In this document: positions 1 to 9,260 of the stretch, piece after piece | How positions within the stretch are numbered: position 1 is the stretch's first letter | Layout of the letters: the number at the start of each line of letters is the position of its first letter | From: Prochlorococcus sp. AG-363-N16 | GTDB lineage: Bacteria; Cyanobacteriota; Cyanobacteriia; PCC-6307; Cyanobiaceae | Assembly: GCA_003280135.1 (NCBI GenBank) | Contig: QCFW01000001.1 | Coordinates: forward strand, 124,001-188,000 | Reading direction: 5' to 3' | DNA length: 64,000 nucleotides | Position numbers and translations under genes: made by a program | The notes under the pieces: model-generated | Told to the model about the DNA's origin: nothing | Seen by the model: the letters and a program-made list of their open reading frames with translations, nothing else | The model's database searches: none

Positions 1-807
1 CTTGACTTTACCGGAGGGACTCAAATAAAAGTTGAACGCGTATGTTTTAATCAATGCAATGAAATTAGTTCTAGTGATATTGGTACTTTTTTAAAAAACA
101 ATTCATTAGCCACAAAAAAATTATTTAATGATGTAAACCTAACCTCTGCAAGAGTTCAGTCTTTAGATTCTTCAAAAACATTAGTTATTAGACTTCCTTT
201 TCTTTCGGCGGCTCAGTCTGAGGAGGTATTGAAATCATTAGCCTCGTATGTAGGGCCTTTTGAACCTGGTAGTCAATCAATAGATACTATTGGACCTTCT
301 TTGGGTTCTCGATTACTACGAAGCAGCTTGATATCTTTATTAGTAGCATTTTCAGGAATTGCTTTATACATAAGTTATAGATTTGATCGTCAATTCTCAC
401 TGCTAGCAATAATAGCTTTGTTACATGATCTGATCATTGTCTCTGGTGTTTTTGCATGGCTTGGAGTCTTAATTGGTTTAGAGGTTAATAGTCTTTTCGC
501 AGTAGCGTTGTTAACAATAGCTGGATATTCAGTTAATGATACTGTTGTCGTTTTTGATAGAATTCGAGAAATCAGTAAACTAGAACCTTCACTTTCTTTT
601 AACCAAATGATTGATGTTGCTGTTTCGGCAACTTTATCAAGAACTTTGTATACCAGTGGAACTACGTTGTTACCTTTATTATCATTAATTTTCTTTGGTG
701 GAGATACACTTTATTGGTTTGCTATTGCCTTAGGAATAGGAGTTATAGTTGGTAGCTGGTCAAGTATAGCTTTAGCACCTTCTTTGCTTAGCTTGAAAAG
801 AAATTAA
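1..807 (+). CDS. secF: Protein translocase subunit SecF (5' end missing)
   Basis: The reading frame is open from base 1 and ends in TAA at 805-807, so 268 residues are visible and the N-terminus lies outside the window. It opens with LDFTGGT, the conserved motif that follows the first membrane helix of SecD/SecF. About 100 residues of periplasm/lumen-facing domain follow, then five hydrophobic helices that form the RND-type membrane core. The stretch NDTVVVFDRIRE is the family's conserved membrane motif. With SecD it uses ion-motive force to help SecYEG export proteins across the plasma or thylakoid membrane. secD is expected just upstream. An internal GTG/ATG start would lose the conserved motif. 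Confidence 0.95.
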   Translation, partial: LDFTGGTQIKVERVCFNQCNEISSSDIGTFLKNNSLATKKLFNDVNLTSARVQSLDSSKTLVIRLPFLSAAQSEEVLKSLASYVGPFEPGSQSIDTIGPSLGSRLLRSSLISLLVAFSGIALYISYRFDRQFSLLAIIALLHDLIIVSGVFAWLGVLIGLEVNSLFAVALLTIAGYSVNDTVVVFDRIREISKLEPSLSFNQMIDVAVSATLSRTLYTSGTTLLPLLSLIFFGGDTLYWFAIALGIGVIVGSWSSIALAPSLLSLKRN

Positions 808-1059
808 TTGATTGGCTTTAGATTACTGGATTTTAAAATGTATCAATCGAATACTAATGTAATTAATTACCTAATTGCTATAATTATTTTTTTCTATGCA
901 TTATGGAATCTGAGAGTAGAAATAAGACTAATTTTAGACCATTTAACAATTATGTCTTTGTTCTATGCATTGAGTGATCACCCATTTTCATTTATTTGTT
1001 TAATTTTGACACCTATTATTTTGTTTAATCAAATGAATTCAATTAAGAAAAAGAAATAA
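808..1059 (+). CDS. Small membrane protein, function unknown
   Basis: This is an 83-residue frame beginning with TTG directly after the secF stop; the ATG at 838 is an equally good start and gives 73 residues. It has two or three hydrophobic segments and ends in a lysine-rich tail (KKKK), so an inner-membrane protein with a cytoplasmic C-terminus is likely. It abuts secF and may be cotranscribed with it. I do not recognise a family. The protein-like composition and position support a real gene, but this is not certain. Confidence 0.6.
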   Translation: MIGFRLLDFKMYQSNTNVINYLIAIIIFFYALWNLRVEIRLILDHLTIMSLFYALSDHPFSFICLILTPIILFNQMNSIKKKK

Positions 1060-1072
1060 AGAAGAAAACAAA

Positions 1073-2146
1073 TTAATTATAAAACTGCTTTCTTTGATCT
1101 AAGAAATCATGAATTAAGACTTCCTTTATCAGTATTTGGAAAATTACAGTTAATGGCAATGAAAGTATTAATCCAATTGGACCAAAAAAAACTGTAAAGA
1201 TAAATTGCGAAGTAAGAGTAAATGCTGGAAGAAGTTTGACTTGATGTTGCATGATTGATGGAGTTATTATATAACTTTCAATATTCTGAATAAATACATA
1301 ACTAATTAATACAGCTATAGATTTCCATGGTGTATCAAGTAACGCTACAGACATGGGGAAAATAGTACTAATTGTAGGGCCAACATTTGGAATTATGTTT
1401 AGCATCCCAGCTAATAATGCATTTGCGAAAACCAGCTTTACTCCTAGTAAGTAAAGACATAGACCTGCCAGAATTGCCACAAAAGAAGAACTAATTAATA
1501 CTCCTGTCATCCAATTGCTTAATGATTCTCCACACTTTAAAAGTATTGATCTAAACCTTCTTCTGTAAAATGAAGGTATTATTAAAATAAGAGCTTCTTT
1601 ATAGGATTCAGGTTGAACGGAAATCATTATTCCTATAGAGAATACAAAAATAAATTGAACAATTCCTATCCCAACATTCCCTGCTAAATTAACAATTTTC
1701 TTAAAACTATCAGTAATTCCATTAGCTAATGAAACGCCGTCAGGTAAAGAGCTTATATCAGTTTGAAGTAAATTTTCTTTTAAATTGTACTTACCACTTT
1801 CTCCATACAGAATTTCAGATAATTTATTTATATTTTCAATGGTTATATTTAATAATGCTCTAGCAGCAGTCGGGAGACTAATTATTAGTTCTTGAAATTC
1901 TTTACTAAATTGAGGAATAACAGTTATTAGTGAAAATATTAGTAAAAGAAGTACACTTGCAAGTGAAATTATTAATGCTATGGATCTAGGGATTTTAAAA
2001 ATATTTTTTATCTTTCCTACAAGTGTACATATTGCCATTGCAAGTATAACGCCTGCAAAAATTATTATAATTACACTTCTTAAATTCCAAAGGAGAATTG
2101 CTGAAGTCGCAAGAACAATAAGTATTAGCCAATGAGAGAATTTCAA
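1073..2146 (-). CDS. AI-2E transporter family permease (PerM/YdiK-like)
   Basis: The product has 357 residues and about eight predicted membrane helices: paired N-terminal helices, a polar stretch around residues 95-150, then a hydrophobic C-terminal half. The segment with NIIPNVGPTIS and the later GPIGLILSLPLTV are typical of the AI-2E exporter family (Pfam AI-2E_transport). Members are assigned to export of signal molecules or to sodium/proton antiport; the substrate here cannot be read from sequence. The start lies 5 bases after the psb28 stop, so the two genes are probably cotranscribed. Confidence 0.85.
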   Translation of the reverse strand: MKFSHWLILIVLATSAILLWNLRSVIIIIFAGVILAMAICTLVGKIKNIFKIPRSIALIISLASVLLLLIFSLITVIPQFSKEFQELIISLPTAARALLNITIENINKLSEILYGESGKYNLKENLLQTDISSLPDGVSLANGITDSFKKIVNLAGNVGIGIVQFIFVFSIGIMISVQPESYKEALILIIPSFYRRRFRSILLKCGESLSNWMTGVLISSSFVAILAGLCLYLLGVKLVFANALLAGMLNIIPNVGPTISTIFPMSVALLDTPWKSIAVLISYVFIQNIESYIITPSIMQHQVKLLPAFTLTSQFIFTVFFGPIGLILSLPLTVIFQILIKEVLIHDFLDQRKQFYN

Positions 2147-2151
2147 TGAAA

Positions 2152-2505
2152 TTATTTTTCGGAGTAACCAAGACCATTTAATTGAGCATATCTTTCTGCG
2201 AATCGCATAAATCTTTGAAAATCATCTTCAGTTTTCCAAGTATATGTAACTTCTAAGCCACTGGGAACTCCATTTAAAAAACGAGCCTTTACATCTCTAG
2301 TTTTCAAAGTACCTTCATGATCAATCATTGTCATTCCTGTTATTTCTCCCATTTTTTCAAGAGATAATGCTTGAGGCTCTTCAAAGTTGAAGTTTGCCTG
2401 CCCAGTTTTCCCATCTCTACTCCTTGTGAGGCGGATTTCTGGAACTGTAGGTTCATTTGTTCCTTCAAAAAATTGGATTGAGGCTTGATTAGTTGATTGG
2501 TTCAT
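2152..2505 (-). CDS. psb28: Photosystem II assembly protein Psb28
   Basis: This 117-residue protein has the Psb28 fold signature. The N-terminal half contains [20 protein letters not shown] followed by a GQANFNFE strand, and the C-terminal half contains [20 protein letters not shown]. Its length matches cyanobacterial Psb28 (about 110-120 residues). Psb28 binds the cytoplasmic side of CP47-containing photosystem II assembly intermediates and is absent from the mature dimer. It is the first gene of a likely two-gene unit with the AI-2E-type permease downstream. Confidence 0.95.
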   Translation of the reverse strand: MNQSTNQASIQFFEGTNEPTVPEIRLTRSRDGKTGQANFNFEEPQALSLEKMGEITGMTMIDHEGTLKTRDVKARFLNGVPSGLEVTYTWKTEDDFQRFMRFAERYAQLNGLGYSEK

Positions 2506-2557
2506 GGCTTATTTAGCTGAATTAGACCTTATTGAGTAAAGAATAACAAAATCTATT

Positions 2558-3601
2558 TTAATAAACTTGACCAATACTAATTAGTTTTTTTGCAGCTGAT
2601 TGAACATTAAGGCCAGAAATATTTATTGTTGTTTTATTCGTAATTTTTTCAAGAGAAAATTCATAGCATTTATCGTAATAATCAAGCATTTCCTTACAGG
2701 CTTCATCGAACCTTTTGGCTCTTATTGATTCCAGAGCTTTTTTTGTTCTTTGGGGACCTAGACGTTTACTTATTCGATGAGTTGCTTCTTCAAGTTCTTT
2801 GATCGAATGTTTCCCATACTCTTTTACCAGTGTTTCTACGCGCTCTGTCTTGCCTTTAACAATTTCAAGAAGAGGGGCGTTTTTCATTTGAATGAAAAGG
2901 CTTTTTGGAATCCTACATTTGCCTAAATTGATACTTTCATCTTCAAGCCAAATTTCTTTTGAATCATTGTTTTTAAATGAATTTAATCTTTCTGCAATCA
3001 AGTTTTCAAATTGCTCTGTGGATGGTTGTTCCTGGAAACCAAGACCCCCAAAACTGCTTCCTCTATGTTTAGCTATGCCCTCTAAATCTATAATTGATAT
3101 ACCTTGTTCTTCTAGTGATAAAAGCAATTCTGTTTTCCCTGAACCAGTTTTTCCTCCAAGTATATGTAATGGCCAGTTATAACTAAATTGGCTCAGAGAC
3201 CATCGCCGATATGTTTTATATCCTCCTGAAAGAACAATTGCTTTGAGACTCAAGAAATTTGCTAGCCATGCCATGCTTGAGGATCGAAGTCCTCCTCTCC
3301 AACAATAAATCTTTAATTTTGAGTGATTAAAACCTTCAGCCTTTTCCTCTAAAGATCTTTTTAATTCTGGGAGTTTATTTTTTGTGAGCTTAAGTCCTAA
3401 TACAATAGCGTTGTTCTTGCCTTCTTTTTTATAGCAGGTGCCTACCAAAGCTCTTTCTTTATCACTGAACAATGGCAAATTCAATGCTCCAGGCCAGTGA
3501 CCTTGCTTAAATTCTCCTGGACTTCTAACGTCAATTAAAGGTCCGTTTTCTTTTCGAAAACTTTCTAAGGAAAACGATTGTGGAATACCAATCTCTGACA
3601 T
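2558..3601 (-). CDS. mnmH: tRNA 2-selenouridine synthase MnmH (SelU/YbbB)
   Basis: The 347-residue protein joins an N-terminal rhodanese domain to a C-terminal P-loop domain, the defining MnmH architecture. The rhodanese part shows LIDVRSPGEF (residues 22-31) and the active-site loop YCWRGGLRS with Cys100. The nucleotide-binding loop GGKTGSGKT lies at 149-157. The enzyme replaces sulfur by selenium at the wobble 2-thiouridine of Lys/Glu/Gln tRNAs through a geranylated intermediate. No selD (selenophosphate synthase) is visible in this window. The gene is divergent from gun4 with a gap of about 40 bases. Confidence 0.92.
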   Translation of the reverse strand: MSEIGIPQSFSLESFRKENGPLIDVRSPGEFKQGHWPGALNLPLFSDKERALVGTCYKKEGKNNAIVLGLKLTKNKLPELKRSLEEKAEGFNHSKLKIYCWRGGLRSSSMAWLANFLSLKAIVLSGGYKTYRRWSLSQFSYNWPLHILGGKTGSGKTELLLSLEEQGISIIDLEGIAKHRGSSFGGLGFQEQPSTEQFENLIAERLNSFKNNDSKEIWLEDESINLGKCRIPKSLFIQMKNAPLLEIVKGKTERVETLVKEYGKHSIKELEEATHRISKRLGPQRTKKALESIRAKRFDEACKEMLDYYDKCYEFSLEKITNKTTINISGLNVQSAAKKLISIGQVY

Positions 3602-3640
3602 TGTGGATCAAAGCATTCTTATAGAGAACTGTTGCAAGCT

Positions 3641-4369
3641 ATGCCTCTAGAAAAATCAGAATCAAACACCCCTTCTATTAAAGAGCTCATTGGTCAATTC
3701 TCAATGGGTTCTTTAAGGCAACGTAGACGACTAATACCATTAGTGGAGGAAAGATCTGACGAATTATCTAATCTTGGTACTTCTCTTTTAGATGATTTTG
3801 ATTCTGGAAGTGATAGTTGGTCCGCGGGTTGGATTTTACAAGTTTGTAATAGAAAGCAACCTGAATTTCTTCAAAAATTTCTCGCTTCTAAACCAAATGG
3901 TTGGTTTGAGACACCATCTCAAAAAACAACAGACTTCTCTGAATTACAGAAAGCTCTTCTCGAAGAAAGATTTGAAGATGCTGACAGAAATACAAGCTCT
4001 ATCCTTAGAGAACTTGCAGGATCCGATGCTACTAGGCGAGGGTATGTTTATTTCAGTGAGGTTGAATTAATTCCAGCGACTGATTTAGAGACCCTTGATA
4101 GATTGTGGGTTGCATATTCTCAAGGTAAGTTCGGATTTTCAATACAAGGTCGTATTTTGGATTCACTTAATGGAAGATATGAAAAGCTATGGCCTCGAAT
4201 AGGTTGGAAAGTTGAGGGTGTTTGGACTAGATACCCAAATTCATTCACATGGTCCATAGAAGCACCTGAGGGACATATGCCTTTGGTAAACCAGCTTAGA
4301 GGTGTAAGACTTATGGATGCTTTATTAAATCATCAAGGATTAAACGCTAGAAGAAATAGCAAGAAATAA
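3641..4369 (+). CDS. gun4: GUN4-family regulator of Mg-chelatase
   Basis: The product has 242 residues from the ATG at 3641; an in-frame TTG at 3632 would add three. The N-terminal ~80 residues are helical and resemble the ARM/HEAT-like domain of long cyanobacterial GUN4 proteins. The C-terminal part is the GUN4 porphyrin-binding domain, with FSEVELIPATDLETLDRLWV, a FGFSIQGRI strand and WKVEGVWTRYP. GUN4 binds protoporphyrin IX and Mg-protoporphyrin and activates the ChlH subunit at the first committed step of chlorophyll synthesis. Downstream is a gap of about 100 bases without an obvious terminator. Confidence 0.92.
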   Translation: MPLEKSESNTPSIKELIGQFSMGSLRQRRRLIPLVEERSDELSNLGTSLLDDFDSGSDSWSAGWILQVCNRKQPEFLQKFLASKPNGWFETPSQKTTDFSELQKALLEERFEDADRNTSSILRELAGSDATRRGYVYFSEVELIPATDLETLDRLWVAYSQGKFGFSIQGRILDSLNGRYEKLWPRIGWKVEGVWTRYPNSFTWSIEAPEGHMPLVNQLRGVRLMDALLNHQGLNARRNSKK

Positions 4370-4475
4370 AAAATAAAGACTTATGTTTTAAAGATAGAAT
4401 TTGTGTAACTCCAAAGACAACTTTTTTAAAAATTTCTAATTACCTTTTTCTTTTCACCTTTGCTCGCTTTTTCTA

Positions 4476-4871
4476 GTGAAGTCATTTCTATGGTCAGAAT
4501 TTGATTTCCCTTCAACGCTAAAGCTTGCTGGCTTTGTTAAGAATCTTCTTGACTCAGTAGACTCTAGAGGAAAAAATTTAAGCCGAATGGAGTTGGGGCT
4601 TCATGAAGCTCTTGTAAATGCTGTTCTTCATGGTAATGGGGGAGACTCGGAAAAAAGGTTAAGAATTCGAAGAATTCTTACTCCCAATTGGATTGTTTGG
4701 CAGATTCAGGATCAAGGAAAGGGTATACCTTTTAAGTCTAGAGTGTCATCTTTACCTTCCCAGTTAGATGTAGAAAGTGGCAGAGGCTTATTCTTAATTC
4801 ATGAATGTTTTGATGATGTTCGTTGGAGTAATAAGGGCAACAGAATACAAGTTGCGACTCGAAGACATTAA
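4476..4871 (+). CDS. RsbW-like GHKL ATPase (serine kinase/anti-sigma family)
   Basis: This 131-residue single-domain protein with a GTG start carries the full GHKL ATP-binding set. The N box is HEALVNAVLHGN (residues 43-54, E44/N48), the G1 box is QDQGKGIP (78-85) and the G2 box is SGRGLFLI (101-108). There is no sensor or phosphoacceptor domain, so it belongs to the HATPase_c_2 class with RsbW/SpoIIAB-like proteins. These phosphorylate anti-sigma antagonists or bind sigma factors. No partner antagonist is adjacent, so its target is unknown. Confidence 0.85.
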   Translation: MKSFLWSEFDFPSTLKLAGFVKNLLDSVDSRGKNLSRMELGLHEALVNAVLHGNGGDSEKRLRIRRILTPNWIVWQIQDQGKGIPFKSRVSSLPSQLDVESGRGLFLIHECFDDVRWSNKGNRIQVATRRH

Positions 4872-4875
4872 TCAA

Positions 4876-5130
4876 CTAATGTGACCCGCACCCTGGATCT
4901 TGAACTTCATTTTTTATCCATTTAATTGCTTGCTCCATTAAAGAAATGACATCGTTTTTGTTACCTCCTTGAGAAATTTGAGATATAGCAGAAATAAGAA
5001 GTTCTGCTGCCCTTCTATCTGGATTCTTTCTAAGCAAATGCCAGTTTTTATTGTTTAAGCATAATTCTGAGTGAAGTTCTTTTATTAAGGACTTTGATTT
5101 ATCGGTCCATAGTGTTTGAGATCTATTCAT
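4876..5130 (-). CDS. Small conserved cyanobacterial protein (possibly DUF6439)
   Basis: This 84-residue, probably soluble helical protein has a central pattern (NWHLLRKNPDRRAAELLISAI) that I associate tentatively with cyanobacterial DUF6439 proteins. The C-terminus DPGCGSH carries the only near-terminal cysteine. It is encoded downstream of, and overlaps by 8 bases, the DUF1350 gene, so the two are translationally coupled. It converges with the RsbW-like gene, with 4 bases between stops. The function is unknown. Confidence 0.75.
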   Translation of the reverse strand: MNRSQTLWTDKSKSLIKELHSELCLNNKNWHLLRKNPDRRAAELLISAISQISQGGNKNDVISLMEQAIKWIKNEVQDPGCGSH

Positions 5131-5863
5131 TGTGATGCCTGAGAAAATAGTTGTTAATAGTGTTTATTAATAAATTGATATTGTTTGTTTTTTGGTCACT
5201 TGTTGGCAGAGTGCCAAAAACTGCTTTTCTAACACCTATACTAGCAGGGGTTAGATGATTACCATCTAGTTCTATAACTTTCGATTTATCAAGTGCTCTT
5301 TGTTTAAGTGAATTATAAAGTGAAATTGTTTGATCTAGATCATCATTTTTAAATTTAATTAATAAATTATTGGCTTGAATATACTTTGTTTTGATTAGTT
5401 TCATTGTTTCTTCAGGACTAGGACTAAATTCACTACGTATATTTAGCTTCTTTTTAAATTTACCTAGAAAAGGTATGGACTTATCAGCTTTAAAATTATT
5501 AAAGCTTAAAGAAATAAATCCTTTACTCTTCCTTCCTAGGTCAGGGGATAGTAAATGTAATTTACAACCAAGACTATGACCTATTCTTATGGTTTCAAGT
5601 GACTTTCCAATCCTTGATGTAAGTTTATGCCTGGATTTTCTAAAATCTTTCCAAGCTTCATTAGCATGCAATTGATGATCAAAGCCAGGTAAATATCTCC
5701 AGGTATGAACAGCAAGGTTTTTCTCGAATAAGCCTTCAAGAAGTGTTTTGTAACTAATTTGTGGAGAAGAGGCTAAGTAACTTCCGCCAATCATTTCGAC
5801 AATTCCTTTTGGTTTTGAAGGCCAAATACACCAAGTATTTTCAAGTAGTCTCCAACGATTCAT
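5123..5863 (-). CDS. DUF1350 family alpha/beta-hydrolase-like protein
   Basis: The 246-residue protein has a hydrolase-like nucleophile elbow, GHSLG at residues 95-99 with Ser97, and a C-terminal GNHLTP motif with His203 placed as a catalytic histidine would be. The N-terminal EMIGGSYLASSPQISYK is the conserved signature I associate with DUF1350, a family shared by cyanobacteria and plastids. The substrate is unknown. The gene is followed by, and overlaps, a small 84-residue gene. The upstream gap to the divergent exonuclease is 137 bases and probably holds both promoters. Confidence 0.85.
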   Translation of the reverse strand: MNRWRLLENTWCIWPSKPKGIVEMIGGSYLASSPQISYKTLLEGLFEKNLAVHTWRYLPGFDHQLHANEAWKDFRKSRHKLTSRIGKSLETIRIGHSLGCKLHLLSPDLGRKSKGFISLSFNNFKADKSIPFLGKFKKKLNIRSEFSPSPEETMKLIKTKYIQANNLLIKFKNDDLDQTISLYNSLKQRALDKSKVIELDGNHLTPASIGVRKAVFGTLPTSDQKTNNINLLINTINNYFLRHHNE

Positions 5864-6000
5864 AAATGTTAGAATTTAAAAATTTGAAGCATTTCAGAAC
5901 ATTTGATAAATATCAAAAATTCTTAATAATAATGGCTTTTATTTAAACAAAACCTTTCTATTATATCAGCAACTAAACTAATCTTCTTTAAACTTATTTA

Positions 6001-6735
6001 ATGCAAAAGGAATTAGTCTTTTTAGACAACGGATTACAGAGTGAACTGAGCTCTCACCCAGAAACCTTATTGATATTAGATACTGAAACAACTGGACTTG
6101 AACCTGATAATCATTTCTGCTTGGAGGTTGGAGCAATTCTTTTTAACGTTAAAAGACGCTCTGTTCTCTCGCAAGTCTCCTTTTTGTTACCAGTAATGGA
6201 GAACCAGGCTGAATCTATTAATAATATTCCTGCTGAAATAACGCGAATTCCTCAACCGTATTTAGAGGCATTGGAATATTTTAAAACCCTTGTTAAAAGT
6301 GCTGATGTAATAATTGCTCATAATGCAGCTTTTGATAAAAAATGGTTTGGAATAGGGCTTCTTCCAGAAATTAATAAAACTTGGATCTGTTCAATGGAGG
6401 ATATAAATTGGCCAAAAAATCTAAATTTAAAGAGTAGACCATCTGTCCGAGACTTGGCTCTTGCTTATGAAGTTCCAGTATGGAGCGCTCATAGAGCTTT
6501 GACAGACTGCATTTATCTTGGTGAAGTCTTTAAAAGGTGTAATGGATTAGAAGAATTATTGGTTAAGGCACTTGAACCTCGAATGCTAATGCGAGCTCGG
6601 GTCTCTTATGAAGAAAGGCATTTAGCTAAAAAGGCAGGATTTATTTGGAACGAACCTATTCGTGGTGCTTGGACTAGACGCTTGAGTAAGAGTCAGGTTT
6701 TAGAATTAGATTTCCCAGTTGAACAAGTGGACTAA
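6001..6735 (+). CDS. DEDDh 3'-5' exonuclease (DnaQ/PolIII epsilon-like)
   Basis: The 244-residue protein has all DEDDh catalytic motifs: Exo I LDTETTG (D27, E29), Exo II IIAHNAAFDKKW (H107-W115) and Exo III SAHRALTDC (H164, D169). About 60 further residues follow, with a basic C-terminal part around KKAGFIWNEPIRGAWTRRL. It is not obviously fused to a polymerase or helicase. It probably acts as a proofreading or repair 3'-5' exonuclease. It stands alone between a divergent hydrolase and a small gene. Confidence 0.9.
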   Translation: MQKELVFLDNGLQSELSSHPETLLILDTETTGLEPDNHFCLEVGAILFNVKRRSVLSQVSFLLPVMENQAESINNIPAEITRIPQPYLEALEYFKTLVKSADVIIAHNAAFDKKWFGIGLLPEINKTWICSMEDINWPKNLNLKSRPSVRDLALAYEVPVWSAHRALTDCIYLGEVFKRCNGLEELLVKALEPRMLMRARVSYEERHLAKKAGFIWNEPIRGAWTRRLSKSQVLELDFPVEQVD

Positions 6736-6845
6736 CTTTTCAAAAGTTTTCCTGTTCCTATTCTTCTAATGCCTTTTTTTAAATAATTTGAAGTTAATTG
6801 TGGTTTTTTGCAGCCCAAATTAAATTCTTTTGCCAGTCTGTAGAT

Positions 6846-7118
6846 ATGGGTAGCTTTAATTCTAAATTCGTTATTCACCATAACAATCTAGGCAAGCGTA
6901 GAAAAATAAAAATGCGTTTGCGGCACTGGCAACAAGCGCGAAGTTGGGCTCGCTTGATACGAGAAGCTGAAAATCTTTGGCAGGTTGATGCAAAACCATT
7001 AAAGAGGTTAGGAGCTATTGAATTGACTCAACTCTTAAAAGAAGTGCCCCCTTCATCTAGAAGGAGAGTGAATTTATGGTTGAGTAAGTATTCTGTTGCA
7101 ACAAGACTCACGATTTAA
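6846..7118 (+). CDS. Small basic protein, function unknown
   Basis: The frame is open from a TTG at 6798, but the well-formed part begins at the ATG 6846 (90 residues) or the ATG 6912 (MRLRHWQQARSW, 68 residues). The C-terminal ~60 residues are arginine- and tryptophan-rich and helical (AENLWQVDAKPLKRLGAIELTQLL, then SSRRRVNLWLSKY), suggesting nucleic acid or ribosome contact, but this is only composition. I do not recognise a family. There is no clear ribosome site to decide the start. Confidence 0.6.
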   Translation: MGSFNSKFVIHHNNLGKRRKIKMRLRHWQQARSWARLIREAENLWQVDAKPLKRLGAIELTQLLKEVPPSSRRRVNLWLSKYSVATRLTI

Positions 7119-7265
7119 GAGATATATTTACAACAACTAAATACTGATATTTTTGCCTAGATTTTTTATATAAATGCTCATATCCTAATCTGATAGCAAG
7201 TTTTTTTTATCTTATCTTTTATCTTATTATTACTGTTCAATAGAATATTTCTAAAGAAAAGCCCT

Positions 7266-8540
7266 TTGACTAAGCTTAAAACTCTTCGTGGAATGAATGA
7301 TTTATTGCCAGAGCAAACAGCTCATTGGCAAGAAGTAGAAGATTTATTTAGGCATCATTTTTCAAGGGCTGGAATAGGAGAGATAAGAACACCTCTAATG
7401 GAAACAACAGATTTATTTTTCCGAGGGATTGGAGAATTAACAGATGTTGTAGGGAAAGAGATGTATACCTTTTTTGACAGAGGCAATAGGTCTTGCACTC
7501 TTAGGCCAGAAGGGACTGCTGCTGTGGTTCGATCAGTGCTTCAAAATGGATTACTTTCTCAAGGACCAAAACGTTTTTGGTATGGTGGACCAATGTTTAG
7601 ATATGAGAGGCCACAGGCAGGACGCTTAAGACAGTTTCATCAAATAGGAGTTGAATTTTTTGGACTTCCCACTGCTAGGGATGATGCAGAATTAATAGCT
7701 TTAGCATGGGATATTTTTAGCGCTCTTAAATTAAAGGACTTAAACCTTGAACTAAATACACTTGGGACTTCTGAAGATCGAGAAAGGTATCGCTCAGAAC
7801 TGATAAAATGGCTAGAGAAGAAGTATGATTTCTTAGATAAAGACTCACAAGAAAGAGTATATAAAAATCCATTGCGTATATTAGATTCTAAAGATTCTAA
7901 AACTCAACAATTGTTAAATGACGCTCCTTGCCTATACGATTCATTAAGTGAGTCTAGTAAAAACAGGTTTTTAGATTTGCAAAAGATATTAAATACACTA
8001 GAAATTCCTTTTCAAATTAATAAAAGATTGGTAAGGGGACTCGATTATTATTGTCAAACAGCATTTGAAATTACTACTGATCAATTAGGGTCCCAAAAAA
8101 CAATTTGTGGAGGTGGTAGATATGATGGACTAGTTCAGGAATTAGGAGGATCAAGTACTCCCTCTGTTGGTTGGGCGGTTGGAATGGAAAGGCTAATGAT
8201 CCTTTTAAATGAACAAAATTTATATCAAAAAAAAGATTCACCTGATGTTTATTTCATTAATCAAGGTATAAGTGCAGAGCCAGAAGCTTTGTCTTTAACA
8301 AGGAAACTTAGAACAGCAGGGTTAAATGTTGAATTGGATAGCTCAGCTTCATCATTTTCTAAACAATTTAAAAAAGCAAATAAATCAAATGCAAAATGGG
8401 CTCTAATTATTGGAGAAGAAGAATTTTCTGCAGGCGAGGTTAGAATTAAAAAACTGAAATTTGATGGAGAAGATTTTAAAGAGAGGAATATATCTAAAAT
8501 TGAAATATCTAAACTTATATCTATTTTAAAATCATATTAG
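7266..8540 (+). CDS. hisS: Histidyl-tRNA synthetase
   Basis: This 424-residue class II synthetase charges tRNA-His. It shows the N-terminal [11 protein letters not shown], the [12 protein letters not shown] loop (78-89), motif 2 [17 protein letters not shown] (110-126), the histidine-specific [15 protein letters not shown] and [14 protein letters not shown] loops (around 258-292) and motif 3 GWAVGMERL. The C-terminal anticodon-binding domain follows. The start is TTG at 7266, which places the family N-terminus correctly. The preceding 147 bases are AT-rich and probably carry the promoter. Confidence 0.97.
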   Translation: MTKLKTLRGMNDLLPEQTAHWQEVEDLFRHHFSRAGIGEIRTPLMETTDLFFRGIGELTDVVGKEMYTFFDRGNRSCTLRPEGTAAVVRSVLQNGLLSQGPKRFWYGGPMFRYERPQAGRLRQFHQIGVEFFGLPTARDDAELIALAWDIFSALKLKDLNLELNTLGTSEDRERYRSELIKWLEKKYDFLDKDSQERVYKNPLRILDSKDSKTQQLLNDAPCLYDSLSESSKNRFLDLQKILNTLEIPFQINKRLVRGLDYYCQTAFEITTDQLGSQKTICGGGRYDGLVQELGGSSTPSVGWAVGMERLMILLNEQNLYQKKDSPDVYFINQGISAEPEALSLTRKLRTAGLNVELDSSASSFSKQFKKANKSNAKWALIIGEEEFSAGEVRIKKLKFDGEDFKERNISKIEISKLISILKSY

Positions 8541-8555
8541 TTTCCCAAAACATTA

Positions 8556-8819
8556 ATGAAATTAATTCTATTATCCATTTTTTTTATAATTTCAATCTCT
8601 TTATTCCTAGGTTATAAGACTAAGAAGAGAGTGAAATCTAAAGAAAATATACCAATCAAACGTTATAGTATCAATGAGTGGATGTTATTTTCGGCAAATG
8701 AACGAAAGAGATTAGATGATGAATTACGCCTAAAAACAATGAAAAGGAAGAAAAGCTTATTGAAGGATATTCGTAATGAATATATTAATTATAAAAATAC
8801 AAACCAAAGAAGAATGTAG
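8556..8819 (+). CDS. Small single-helix membrane protein, unknown
   Basis: The 87-residue protein has one N-terminal hydrophobic helix (residues about 3-20), followed by a very basic, helical, cytoplasm-like region (KKRVKSKENIPIKRYSINEW, then many K/R/E). It begins 15 bases after hisS and ends 2 bases before the next small gene, so all three are likely cotranscribed. I do not recognise a family. The reading frame looks like a genuine membrane-anchored protein. Confidence 0.65.
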   Translation: MKLILLSIFFIISISLFLGYKTKKRVKSKENIPIKRYSINEWMLFSANERKRLDDELRLKTMKRKKSLLKDIRNEYINYKNTNQRRM

Positions 8820-8821
8820 TT

Positions 8822-9160
8822 ATGCAGTGGCCCCCTGTTATGGCATGGACAAGCTTATTCCCTTACAAAGGTGAAAAATATTTTGTAGCAGTTAACTACA
8901 GTCTTTGCTTGGAAGATAATGAAAAATGGGTAGATATGGTTTCTATTATTGATGGAGAAATCTTTTTGAGAGTAATATATAAAGAATTAAATGATTTATC
9001 TATGTGGCTACCAGGTTGGACTGACGTTAAAGAGAATATTACTCAAGCAAAAGAAAAAATCATTGGTTCTCGACTTTTAAGATTTAATCTTTCAAGCGAT
9101 GCTGGATTATCAATTCCTTTTGACTCATTGGAATATAGACCTTGGTTCCCTGAAAAATAA
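8822..9160 (+). CDS. Conserved hypothetical protein
   Basis: The 112-residue soluble protein is rich in aromatic residues (AWTSLFPYKGEKYFVAVNYS; SMWLPGWTDV; SLEYRPWFPEK). No signal peptide or membrane helix is seen. It starts two bases after the preceding gene and may be translationally coupled to it. The composition suggests a compact beta-rich domain. I do not recognise the family. Confidence 0.7.
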   Translation: MQWPPVMAWTSLFPYKGEKYFVAVNYSLCLEDNEKWVDMVSIIDGEIFLRVIYKELNDLSMWLPGWTDVKENITQAKEKIIGSRLLRFNLSSDAGLSIPFDSLEYRPWFPEK

Positions 9161-9260
9161 TATATCTGTTGAATCCATAATGTATTTCTACCTAATTTTA
9201 GGATCCTCACTTTCTTAATTTCATTGACTGCGTTAATAAGGGGTATCTTCTTAAAAAATA

